A stretch of 64,000 nucleotides of DNA from Coccinella septempunctata (lineage: Eukaryota; Arthropoda; Insecta; Coleoptera; Coccinellidae): contig NC_058198.1 in assembly GCF_907165205.1 (NCBI RefSeq), positions 21,823,240 through 21,887,239 on the forward strand, given 5' to 3'. Both the position numbers and the translations under genes were made by a program. Below are positions 21,698 to 32,790 of this stretch, in pieces (position 1 is the first letter of the stretch; each line of letters starts with the position of its first letter). Under the pieces are notes generated by a model. It saw nothing but the letters and a program-made list of their open reading frames with translations, was not told the DNA's origin and did not search any database.

Positions 21698-23050
21698 ATG
21701 CTCCTGAAAACGAGCTTCCTTCTTATATTATGCGAAATGATAATTTTGATCAATCCCTTTGAAATAATTCCAAAAGAAAATAATATTTTGCCTATTTTGC
21801 TAGGAAAGGCTTACGTAACGAGAAAGAATTTGCAATTAATCTATCATATTGATTTAAAAAAGATACAAGATATAATTTTTAAATATCAAGTAGAAATTGA
21901 AGCATTGAAGCATCAACAGTTGGGTTTTGCAGCTACAGCTAATTACGAGTATTTATTACATTCTAATGAAATTAATACTAATACGTTCGAGGAACTTTTA
22001 AATGAAAAAACTAGAATTAAGAGAGGATTAATTAACCTTGGTGGCAAGATTTCAAAAATACTATTCGGAACATCAGATTCTGATGATGAAGAACTTTATA
22101 GAACTTATTTTAATAGCATAGAGAAAAATGAGAAGACACTCATAAAGAATCAAAAACAGATCGCGACTATTGTAAATGACCTTAAGGATAAATATAATGA
22201 TAAATTTAAAAAATTGAATGATAATCTTAAATTACTGCAAATTGTGCCAGCATTGAGGGATGTTCAACAAATGCATCTCATGACATTTGAAATCAAAGAT
22301 ATTAAGAATACATTAGACGAAATTCAAACAGCAGTTAGTTTTGCCAGATTACATCTCTTACATGAATCTATTCTACCGTACACAAAATTCGTAGAATTAG
22401 TCAAAAATGTCACTATTATTCCAATGCATCACATAAAAGATTACTATCAATTGTGTCATACAAAAGTTATTTTCAAAGACAAGATCTTACGTTTTCTGAT
22501 ATCAATTCCAACAATTTATGAAGATAGTTTTGATTTACATAAATTTTACTATTTGCCTCAAAACAATCTTACCCTTCCCTTTACCTATCCTTATTTGCTC
22601 TCACAAGAAGAGACATTGAAATGGTCAACAAGTGAATGTCATCCAGTCGAAGATGATTTCCTCTGCGATCAAGACTCATTATCCAAGCCTCCAATATGTA
22701 TGGAAAATATCTTGAAAACCCACTTCGAAAACTGTACAAGACGAAAAATGGTTCCTACGTCAAACCTCAAGTTATTAGAAGATGGAAATATCCTCTCCGT
22801 GGAAAACACAAAAATTAAAGAAGATTGCCCTCATCAAACGAAATGGCATTTTGTTCCTCCAATCGCTATTATACGCACAAGTTGTGTCGTCAGTAATGGT
22901 CAGAAGGAAATTTCCCCAACTGCAGTTATTAGTGAAGAAAAATTCATCATTTTACCCAAGATGGTACCTAACTACAAATACTCCAAGAGAGAAGATGATG
23001 CTACAGAGGATGAAGAAATCCCAGATATCCATTTAGAAGAGTTGAAATGA
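21698..23050 (+). pseudogene. env: Errantivirus Env glycoprotein with premature stop before the membrane anchor
   Basis: 450 codons to TGA. The N-terminal 20 residues form a signal peptide (MLLKTSFLLILCEMIILINP). A furin-type site RIKR at residues 106-109 (22013-22024) is followed by a Gly-containing segment (GLINLGGKISKILFG) in the fusion-peptide position of this family. Several Cys residues and NVT/NLT sequons lie in the second half. The TGA at 23048-23050 is followed in the same frame by a membrane span (about 23081-23140) and a stop at 23159-23161. The stop therefore removes the anchor. It could be a mutation, readthrough or a sequencing error. Confidence 0.85.
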
Positions 23051-23161
23051 TGGAACTTCCAAAATAATAATCATACATTTTTAATAATTTTAATATTGAT
23101 AATTTTAGCAATAATTGCATTTTTAGCCTTTAAATATTTTAATAATGTTAAAGTAATATAG

Positions 23162-23691
23162 CTCATATTTCGACGCGCTGCAATCATTTTAGACATATGT
23201 GCGAAATATGTGAAGAAAAACTGACCGCAAGGAACAGTCTAATTTTGGATGTTAAAAGAGTATGTGCTCGCTGAAAAATCGCTTCGTGAACTAATTAAGT
23301 ATCGCTAGAAAATTTGCTAAAGTCAAATAATTAACCCGCAAAGACGTAAAATTAGTGTTAAGCAAAAACAGTGCATAACCTATAGTGGAAGTTGCCCAGA
23401 AAGTCTGGTCGCGGCGTGAAGGTGGGATCGAGTGAGGTTCTCCCAGAGGGGGGTACCAAAGAAGAGGAAACCGAATAGGCCTATTCGTGAGGACGGAAGT
23501 CTACAGGAAGATCTTCTGGAACGACCCTGTAAGTGCTATCCATTTCGTCTTTTTCGCCATCGGCCTAGATTGGTTCAAGAACAAAAACGTGATTACAGTC
23601 CACTAAAGCTTACCAACAAAACTGAGCTATCTTACCGCAACAAATAATCATTTTAATTGTAAAGCTACTCCTTTGGGAGATACCTTTATCC
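23162..23691 (+). other. Gypsy 3' untranslated region
   Basis: About 530 bp between the env-frame stop and the polypurine tract. A 71-codon open stretch at 23432-23647 begins with GTG, not ATG, and has no recognised similarity, so it is not called as a gene. Confidence 0.6.
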
Positions 23692-23703
23692 AAGGTGGGG
23701 AGG
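23692..23703 (+). promoter_or_regulatory. Polypurine tract
   Basis: AAGGTGGGGAGG directly precedes the 3' LTR and would prime plus-strand synthesis; a single T interrupts the purines. Confidence 0.75.
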
Positions 23704-24005
23704 AATTACATAATCCTAACCCTTATTAACTTAAATTAGACTTTTGTTTGTTACTCATTTGAATCTACATATAGCCATACCATATTAATATTACGCAATA
23801 GTGCACCTGCATCCTTATCTCTTTTAAGATAACCCAATATTATAAATATCAATTCATTCAGGATGCAAGAGGAGAATTAATTCAGAAGTCAATCAGTTAC
23901 TTTGCTTGTCTCATTACCTAGAGTAGTCTCTAGTCACTGTTGTAAATTTCCAAAATAAAGTTTGTGTTTTTTAAAAACGGAATTTTCATCGTAAAAAATA
24001 TAATT
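23704..24005 (+). repeat. 3' LTR of Gypsy element
   Basis: 302 bp, identical by eye to the 5' LTR, followed by the ATAT target duplication at 24006-24009. Confidence 0.95.
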
Positions 24006-24066
24006 ATATATAATTCGTATGTAAGTTGAAAAAAGATATTCGTAACTTCCACTTATCGTTCAAGTG

Positions 24067-24660
24067 CCCTTATGATTTTCCTTCAGAAATTGTTTTCGTG
24101 GGATAGATTTTCGAAAAATAAAATTCTCTCATGGTTTTCCATTCAATTCTGGAAAAAAAAAATTGTTGCAAAATTTCGATACAGTTGATATTTTTCTCGA
24201 AATAAATAAAAACTTACAAGCAGTATACGAAGGTCTATGAGGCAGAGAGTTGATGCATGTATTTTAACTATGGAACACTTATACGATGAAATGGAATGAA
24301 AAGTGATCAGGCTTATTGTAAGTTTTTATTTATTCCGAAAAAAGTATCAACTGTATTGAAATTTTGCAAGAGACATTTTTTCTCCAGAAATGAATGGGAA
24401 ATCATAATAGACTTTTATTTTTCGACAATCTATCCCACGAAAACCATTTTTGAAGGAAAGTCATAAGGGGTTTTTATTTTCAACCCCTCATACTAAATGC
24501 CCGTAAAAAAAATTAAAAACTGTCAACTTGTCATCGCCCTCCAAATCCTGTATCTTGGAAGGGAGATCGATTTAGAAAAAAATTATAGGAACTACCTCTG
24601 CTTATTTTCATCGAGGAATCATCTCCCTAAGTCCTTCGCATTTGTTTACAGACACCCTGT
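24067..24660. repeat. Mariner-type MITE, left end missing
   Basis: Arms at about 24067-24223 and 24311-24468 are inverted repeats (CCCTTATGA.TTTCCTTCA.. and its complement). The right side continues a further 190 bp to ACACCCTG, then TA at 24659-24662, the usual TA-flanked CAGGGTGT end. No equivalent outer left arm exists. The left flank is the sequence disrupted by the Gypsy insertion. Confidence 0.55.
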
Positions 24661-24664
24661 ATAA

Positions 24665-26500
24665 TATATATTCTAATCAAAACCTCTGAGAAAAAATCCA
24701 GGACGTTCTTCTTTTATAACTGAGGTTTTAATTCGCAAGCTCAATAACATGATATTGTTGGATTTTTTTTTTCTGTTTGCGAAGCTTGAAACGCTGGACC
24801 GATATCAATTATTCTTCATCGTAATGCTCTCAGACATAATTTCCAAAGAGGCATTTTCAATTGAATAGGAATGTGAATAGGATCATGAATCGAATTTGTG
24901 AAATATGGGTTTTTTATTTTTTATTAATGATTGTTATATCGAATCTAGTGTCAATTTAGATTTTATCGAATATTCAATTCACTTTTACAACTCTTGAGTA
25001 AGAAGTTGCACAGAGTGCAAACCCAACCGTATTTTTCTCTACCAAATCACCGATAAATATCCAAAAAGTATAATTCAAAGAAAAACCAATTTTTGACTAC
25101 TGACGAACTTATATGAGAAAATGAAGTTGTGATATGATTCACTAATTTTATAAATTCTGTTATTTGTGAGTCGGGATACATGTCATTGAAGTACATATTC
25201 CTGATATAATTATTTGATTCTATGGACGCTGAAAAGTGTTTACAAAATTCGACATGCAGATTAGAAACATTACGGGTAGAGCAATAAAATTATTCATCCC
25301 CGTTTATAGTTTATTGTATTTGCCCCAAGGGTATTTTTCCGACTTCTATTCCTTGTAACCAGGTGTTCGAAATGAACCAGAAATGGAAAATTTCCAAGAA
25401 TAACGTCGACAACGAAAAAGAATACGTGCGAAAGGACGATTCAGAAGCCATATTTTTATATCGAACAAAATTTTGTGAATCACTTCGGTCTTCGAAAAGA
25501 CGATCCGTAAATGCAAGTCGCTACAACAGTGTGGTTTTTTGTTAGAAAGCATGCATTTTGAAATATAAAGATGAAACAAGAACGAGGAATTAGAATTTGA
25601 ATGAAAAATGTCCACAGTAGGAATTTTTTATTACAGGATGTTCCATAAAGGGAATGACCGAAGGATTTTTCTAAGGGTTTGGCAAGTAGAAACCCTGCAC
25701 TAACATCAGTTCAGAATATGGATGAATATGAATACCAGTTATCTATGTCTTTAATTCCAAAATATACAAGGTGGTATAATTTGTCGGATGGTATTTATTT
25801 CGAGTAAACTAGAGAACATTTCGCAGATCACTAAATTTTGTAAATTGACAATTGGAAAAAATGAAAATATGAAGCAACGTATGAAAGTATTTTTCACGAC
25901 CTATCGAAATGTTCTTTCGAAAAAATTAATGAACCTACAAGCTTTTCAAAAAAAAATTCATTCTGCGAATAAGAACTGTTTTCTGAAATTGTTTCTGAAA
26001 TTTTTTTTCATTCCAACTTCCGGTTGTCCCGGAGACGGACAACTTTTTTTTTACATTATAAGCGAAAAGAATCGATGAAGAATTACTATCAGTGTTTTGG
26101 CGAATTTGAATGGACTGTAAATATGAGAGAAAAAAAGGTGGAAATTGCTGGACTTACCAAAACCTAAATCCTTCGACTCTGTTAAGTCGGTGTATCTTAC
26201 CCTTTGTGAACCACAGGATAAAGGTGGGGCTGTAGGGCGAAAAAGGAGCGACGGGCTTCACATAGCACCGTTTTCTCTATTTCGTTTCTTGTCTTCCACA
26301 CAAAAACAGGAGACACTAGCAGCACTAACTACTATTGCGAGCAAATCTATAGTGAATGGCGGGTGAAACTAAAGTTTTGATATAGCGGTTGTTCCTATTC
26401 TAATATTCGCGGAAATTTCTATGAATTTAGCAGAATTTCAAGAGCGGGTGAAAAACTATAATAACTAAAAACTATAATAATAAAATAGCGATATCCTCAA
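24665..26500. other. Unassigned repeat-like sequence
   Basis: Several 60-96 codon open stretches (25363 +, 25788 +, 26145 +) show no recognisable family. The stretch from 25632 (ACAGGATGTTCCATAAAGG) to about 26070 has the look of a MITE-derived repeat, but its second end was not found. Confidence 0.35.
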
Positions 26501-26782
26501 CTGAGAACAATCGAGACAATACTGAATCCATACGCGATCTTGTGGATACGATATCGACAGATGTTCATTTTATGTATTCACTCGGAGAAAAAATGAGAAA
26601 ATCAACGTAAACAATCAAGTCTTCGTGAGAAATTTATTTACGATTCTGTTCAAACAACAACGTTTCGGGAAAGTATCTCTTCCTCATGATATAAAAAATT
26701 AGGATAACATGGATGCATGAAACACCAAGACACTGAATACCTAGAACAGACACACACTATTACATTGGACATTATTCTCACA

Positions 26783-26852
26783 ACCCAGGTAATTACTTGA
26801 CCGGTTATAAGGGGGTTCTAGGTTCGAGTCCTGCTCTGGGTGGTACTTTTTT
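26783..26852 (+). ncRNA. tRNA-like segment with B box and T-run
   Basis: ACCCAG (26783-26788) can pair with CTGGGT (26836-26841). A consensus B box GGTTCGAGTCC lies at 26821-26831 and TTTTTT follows at 26847-26852. The span is only about 59 nt and lacks a normal D arm, so it is not a functional tRNA. It is more likely a tRNA-derived or SINE relic. A related repeat at 30170-30215 has the flanks but lacks the middle 70 nt. Confidence 0.35.
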
Positions 26853-27351
26853 CAGAATTCAATTCCTGTCTGCATGCCGTCAAAAACTTTCATGATATTA
26901 AATTTGAGACAGTAAACCATCTTCTCAATTATCAACATTTTTGAAAGCTAATCCACCACAAAAAACAACAATCGCATATCCATTCGTATCGATACGTCAA
27001 AAGAATTCTGAGTTCCAGAAACGATTGAGAGTTTAAAATTATTATTCAGGAATTCGAATATACTGGGTGTTTTCCAAATTAGACGTGAACCTTGGAGAAG
27101 GTGTTAGGTATCACTCATTTGCAGTCGTTTGATCCAAATTTATTGATAACCAAAAATTAACAGTTTCTGAGATATTTCAGTCCTTGTGTTTTTCAAAAAA
27201 TTTCTCACCTTACTTCATTTTTCGTCAATTTTTTCTATGTTGACCAAGTTTAATTATAATTTTGGTTTATTTTCATCAGAAAAAGATATGATACTCAATC
27301 AAATTTCTACTATCAATTTGCCTGCAACTTTCGAGTTCCACAATTCATATA

Positions 27352-28122
27352 CAGGGTGGCCATTTGAAAACGAAACAGACGAGATTACAGACGAAATAAA
27401 TTTTTTCGATAGAAGTGCTCGGACAAGTCGATCTCTGTTTCGAGGGGGACAACTTAAGATGTAGGTTACGGACGTAGGTTTCACGAATTGGGACTGGAAT
27501 ATTTCTGTGGCATCATTAATGATTTGATTTTTTTACCTGGTAATCTGATTAGAGATATGTACGTATTTGGACTTTTTGGAGATTTCTATCGATAAAGTGT
27601 TACCGCATGTTATTGGAAATACTGCAAATTATATCGAAGATAATTTAGATTGAGTTTCAGCAAGATTGAGCTCCTTCGCAATACGCTTTGTTTGTTCGAC
27701 ATCTTGATTAAAGATTTCTATGTCAGTGGATTGCAGGAAGGAAGCCACAGTCATGGTTGTTTTGAAGCTCAAAATGTCGATTTTTCACAAAAAAAAAACA
27801 CTACAAGTGCCATGAAAACACCACTTCATTTTCAGATACTTAGTTAAGAATATTTCGAGAACTAATGCATAAAATGAAAAAACAATTACTGCGCTGAAAT
27901 CAAGATAAAAATACCTTTCAAATGAGGTATCACTCACCCCATCTTCCCTATTCAAAAATTGGGGGTGGGGGTTGTAGTAGCAAGGGTTGAAGCGCTATGC
28001 GTCCGTAACCTACATCTTAAGTTGTCCCCCTCGAAACAGAAATCCACCTGTCCGAGCATTTCTATCGAAAAAATTTATTTCGTCTGTAATCTCGTCTGTT
28101 TCGTTTTCAAATGGCCACCCTC
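27352..28122. repeat. Inner mariner-type MITE nested in the 27063-28762 element
   Basis: Ends CAGGGTGGCCATTTGAAAAC and its complement, TA on both sides. Arms are about 125 bp (27352-27479 and 28000-28122) and match with few differences. The core is unique, non-coding AT-rich sequence. Confidence 0.8.
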
Positions 28123-28499
28123 TATAATAAATTAATTTGAAAACTTGCCAAATTCCTTCTTCATTCCCTAGAAAAGTTTTCGTTAGAATGCAGTCACAAG
28201 TTTCGTTTCAGCAGATTTTTTTATAAACAACCTTTTGAATGTCCAATATGAAAAATAGTGAATGAGTAATCAAAAGGAATCAAGATTCCAAGTATAATCA
28301 TAGACTGCAATTATTAATATACAAACTTTTAAATCATACAAATACTTTTTCAACATCTAAGACAGGATAGTTTTGCTTTTTCATACGTATCATATCTTTT
28401 TCTGATGAAAATAATCCAAAATTATAATCAAACTAAGTAAGGTGAGACATTTTTTGAAAAACACAAGAACTCAAATATCTCGGAAACTATTGATTTTTG

Positions 28500-28666
28500 T
28501 ATTTCTTCATAAACTTTTTAGGGTTTTCACTCCCAATCTCTGAAACAAAATCAGGAGAAAATCGTTGATTTCATTTTTAATTGATTTTGTTTCAGAGATT
28601 GGGAGTGAAAACTCTAAAAAGTTTATGAAGAAATGCAGAATCCTCTCAGAATAAATTTCAATCGAT
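28500..28666. repeat. Hairpin insert in the right arm of the outer MITE
   Basis: ATTGATTTTTG at 28489-28499 and 28667-28677 frames the insert as a target duplication. Inside, 28505-28552 and 28583-28630 form a 48-bp inverted repeat that is nearly perfect. The left arm of the outer element lacks this insert. Confidence 0.7.
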
Positions 28667-28769
28667 ATTGATTTTTGGTTATCAATAAATATGGCTCAAA
28701 CGCAGCAAATGAGTGATACTAACACCTCCTCCAAGGTTCACGTCTAATTTTTAAAAACCCTGTATAATT

Positions 28770-30060
28770 GATTATTCATAAGGTGGGTAGTACTGCGATT
28801 TTTTGCCTTTGTGATGGATTCGCTTCAAGCAATTCCAATAATTTAAAATGTGATAGTTTCAATTCCTGAGGGAGAGAACACAGTTTCTCGAAGCGTTGCT
28901 GTTCGAACAAAATTACAAATGAATTGTTCCCAAATAGTATTCATTCGTGATTCATTCATAATAATTTGAAACGAAATCATCCAGATCTATATAAGATTTG
29001 TTCCATAATTTCTGAATTTCTCAATTTTGAATGACTTCAATCAATTTCATTTCATCCAAAATATCCCTGACGAAATTTGAAAGTGTGATAAGAAAAAAAT
29101 CGCCGTGTCCATGTTCTTTGTGGTTTAATAAAATATTTTATGTCAGCATTCTTTATGGATACATTTTTCAAATTTTGGTTTGAAGTTTCCTCCGGAGAAT
29201 TTTGAATGAAATTTTTTGAAATAAAGAAAATATCATTATATTTGAACACAATGAATAAAATTCAGGAAGTTGTCGCAATATCATTCATTTCTGAAAATCT
29301 ATCGAATTTGCATTCATTTATGGTTGAAAACGCGATCTTCGTAGTAACTCTCTATTTCCATCTCCAATAGTTTTTTCGAAAAACTACTTTTATGACTCAA
29401 TAAGCCCTGGCAGTGAATGGAAATATTATTTTGTGTAGAGTGTTTTTGATTTCAAATTTCACAATTTATATTTCCTATAAATCATGGTGTCGTCATTAAA
29501 TACAGAAAAATAGTTTGTTTCAATAACCGATATCAAAAAGAGGTGATTCGTCGTCGTCTTCTTTTCTCCGGCTAGCACCATCCCCCGAAAGCACCCCTAC
29601 CAGCGAGGGAGGACTAGTCTGGCCTCGGTACATGAAGGCTATGCACCCAATCTCAAGTAGAATCTTAGTCGTTGATATTCTTAGGGTACCGAGGACGTGC
29701 AAGAATCTTGGGCGAACCAATCCCCAAAAATAGTACAAGCACCGTAAATCTTGACAATCGTACAGGAACAAAATATGTACTATCACAGCACCGACAGTTA
29801 TATAAATCTTCCTCGTTGATTATTCAATAATATTTTCATACAGGTACTATTCAATTTTGGAGCTCAAAAATGGAACGCGTGGAAAAGTACGCATCACGCC
29901 GTAATAACCATCTTGGAACTAAACAGAGGTTATATTTCTGAGAATATTCTCAAACTATTTTCTTCTTCCTATGTTTGTTGTGTTCAATATCTTCATTCTT
30001 GATAATAATTTTATGGAGGATTAATAAAGATTACTTCGGTATGTTATGTTAATTTCAATA
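28770..30060. other. No recognised gene
   Basis: AT-rich sequence with stops in all frames. Open stretches at 29052 and 29520 (-) have no recognisable similarity. Confidence 0.4.
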
Positions 30061-30463
30061 ATGCGATTGGATGAACGGATCAAACAATATGTGAGATCTT
30101 GTGAAGACGGGTAAACACGAGGTTCCAGTAACTATCATTGTGGCAATGTATATTTCACACATGCCATTTCTCACAACCCAGGTTATTACCTGTCGGCATG
30201 CCGTTTAAGCTTTCATTACAAATTATAAAATCAGATAGAGAATTATAGTCTTCCTGTTGAATACACCGAGGCCAAGAGGCCATGATCAAAATTTTGAATA
30301 ATATTCTAATCAAAGAAGCCAATAAACGGCACATTCCCTATAAGGATAGAATTGAGCAAAGAAAAAAATAATTATTGTCTGTTTCAGGATGGTCTACCTT
30401 ACCTTCACCTCGCGATTATCTTAATTTTTCTCGCAACCACATTCTGTATGAAAACAAAAGAAA

Positions 30464-31763
30464 TACGAAATAAAAAAAGCTTTTGATACCATCTCTCATG
30501 TAAAACTTCTCCGAAAACTCCATCTAATCGGCTTTAGGGGAAAAGCATATGATCTTATCAGAAGTTACTTATTACACCGAACACAATATGTCAAATTACA
30601 AGACCACAATAGTGGAAAGAAGACGGTTGAATTTGGAATACCACAAGGAACAGTCTTAGGGCCAATACTATTCACGATTTATGTGAACAGTCTACTACTA
30701 ATGAAGAAAAAAGGAGAGGTTATCAGCTTCGCAGACGATACTGCAGTATTGTATGAAGCCGAGAGTTGGGGGAAATTGAAGTTAGAGGCCGAAAAAGATC
30801 TCCTCAGGATAAAACAGTGGTTTCAAGAAAACAAGCTAACCATCAATTTAGAAAAAACAAAATATCTACCATTTTCTTCTTATCAATATTACCCAATGAT
30901 GGGTAATATTGAGGTTGACAAAGATACTTTAATTCCTGAAGCCGAACATATAAAATACTTAGGGGTCACAATAGACCGACAACTCAGATGGGACAAACAC
31001 ATTGAAAACTTGGTAAAAAAATTAAGATATTTACTTCCTAAGTTCAGATACCTCAAAAAATATTTGAATATAGCAAACTTAAAACAGATCTACTTCGCCC
31101 TATGCCAATCACAGATAAAATACGGAATAATTGGATGGGGAGGAGCATATGACAACCAAATCAAAAGAATTGAGGTTATCCAAAAGTGGATATTGCGGAT
31201 CATTTACGAAAGGGCACTTCTCTTTCCATCGGACGAACTATACAAGATGTCCAGAATTATGGACCCCCATCAATTGTTTGCCCTAGAGATGCTTCTCATT
31301 ATAAGGTCAGGGAAACTACATATTTCGAAACATCAACATGATTATGGGACAAGAAATAAAATAAATCAATATCTTGTTCCTAGAGCCGAGAAACGCATAG
31401 GACAAAGATGTTATACGTATCTATGACCCCGCCTACATTCCATCACTCCTGAAAAACTGAGAACAATTAAGAACTCCTATAACCATAAGAAAGAAATGAA
31501 GAAGTGGATATTCGAAAAAGGAAGAAGCTTCTTTGACATGTTTATGAAACAACAATGATATCACAACAAAGTAAGCAGTAAATGAAGACAAAATTTTGAT
31601 CACCCACAAAATAGAACAATATCATTAAATGACGCTCAGAAACTTTTCCAAGTTAGTCTAACATTATTGAGGATACTGTAAATTATTTTGGTTGAAATGT
31701 TTCTCACGTACAAGCTTACGCCTCTGTGAAAGATGTTTATCCTGTAGTTTTCAGAATAAACTA

Positions 31764-31794
<31 letters not shown>

Positions 31795-31800
31795 ATTATC
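30464..31800 (+). pseudogene. 5'-truncated LINE: RT and C-terminal region
   Basis: Open from about 30464 to 31426. It starts inside the RT at KAFDTISHVKLLRKL, then GIPQGTVLGPILFTIYVNSL, the catalytic FADDTAVLY, NKLTINLEKTKYLPF, IKYLGVTIDRQLRWDKHI and a long thumb. It ends with a stop after RCYTYL, while similarity continues briefly in another frame (about 31427-31550), so the C-terminus is shifted. The 3' end is an ATT-repeat tail at about 31766-31797. No start codon, endonuclease or ORF1 remains. Confidence 0.85.
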
Positions 31801-32790
31801 ACTTTCAGTGCTAGTTTCAGTGGTCCCAAAACATACATTATAGAAAATGATCATATCCTCATATATCATTATAACCTTTTCCAAACTGATTCAATTCAGA
31901 ACAAACATGAAGAAAACTGACACTCTTTGGCACTTTGGATGAAACTCTTCATCAAGAATATTACGGAATAATGTAGGTAACATTAAAATCAATCAAAACA
32001 GAATTGAAACTATAATTATTTCAATATCTGATAGATACAACACAAGAAATTGTGGAAATTCACATATTAAAAAAAAAAACAATATGACTGCGACTCATGA
32101 AATGGAGAGTCATATCAGAAATTTCTACAAAAATGAGAAAGAACACTCTCCTACAGTAAGTGACTGTAATATTGATTCAATCATAATTCTTATTGATAAG
32201 AAATATTTTTTGAAAAACTTCACAATTTGGAAAATCATGGATATACAGACAAATTATGGGCACAATATCTAAGGAGCTGTATAATTTTATTGCAATTTGT
32301 TGAAGCTGAACATCTTGGGGATTGGGACTTATATATATTATATATTTATATAACATATTATTATAATATTATATTATAGTAGATTTACTTAGGATCGATA
32401 AATATGTACCTACTGCATCCATGCGTTGTATGCCAGATTGCCTATCAATATATGTATGTAGATATTGTTAGGGCAGTTCAATGGAAAATTGAATGCGTTG
32501 GATTAAAAATATTTTAACACATGTGTGTATTAATTTTAATTAATTATATTTGATATTAGAGGCATATTCATAAATATATCACCGGAAATGTTACCGATTT
32601 TTCACGCTCTGGCCATTTCTCCTATGCAAAATGTACTCAATGGTATTTGCAGGATATGGCGAATCTAGAAGCAATAATGCATCCTTTAGAATTCTAAAGG
32701 TTTACAAAAAAGAGTTACTTCACGATTCGCAGGACAGACAAAGCTTGGAGTGTTGTTTGAAGTGATATGTGCATAGAATAGACGCTCACT
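31800..32790. other. No recognised feature; very AT-rich near 32320-32400
   Basis: Includes a TATATA-dense tract at 32327-32390. Nothing coding is supported. Confidence 0.4.

Larger units (their letters stand above)
15325..24005 (+). mobile_element. Ty3/Gypsy errantivirus-type LTR retrotransposon, near full length
   Basis: An 8,681-bp element with 302-bp LTRs that I find identical by eye (15325-15626 and 23704-24005). ATAT target duplications lie at 15321-15324 and 24006-24009. Order: LTR, primer site, gag, pol (PR-RT-RNaseH-macro domain-IN), env, 3' UTR, polypurine tract, LTR. The env gene and the AATT LTR ends place it near the gypsy/17.6 group. Identical LTRs indicate recent insertion. 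The copy is nevertheless defective: a pol frameshift near 20180, a LINE end in the integrase at 20512-20910, and an in-frame TGA in env at 23048. Confidence 0.95.
27063..28762. repeat. Outer mariner-type MITE of a nested set
   Basis: TA-flanked (27061-27062 and 28763-28764). The ends CTGGGTGTTTTCCAAATTAG and its inverted counterpart at the right (CTAATTTTTAAAAACCCTG) include the shared AGACGTGAACCTTGGAG block. Arms extend about 200 bp. Another TIR element lies in its body (27352-28122) and a hairpin insert lies in its right arm (28500-28666). No transposase. Confidence 0.75.

Noticed and set aside
23432..23647. Possible extra small gene in the Gypsy 3' UTR
   Set aside because: It begins with GTG, has no signal or domain, and lies in untranslated RNA; kept only as a note.
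26145..26366. 73-codon open frame with balanced composition
   Set aside because: No domain, splice context or homologue recognised; length is within chance for this region.
31760..31800. CRISPR-like or functional tandem repeat
   Set aside because: It is a simple ATT microsatellite forming the LINE tail; the same applies to 43790-43816 and 58079-58110.
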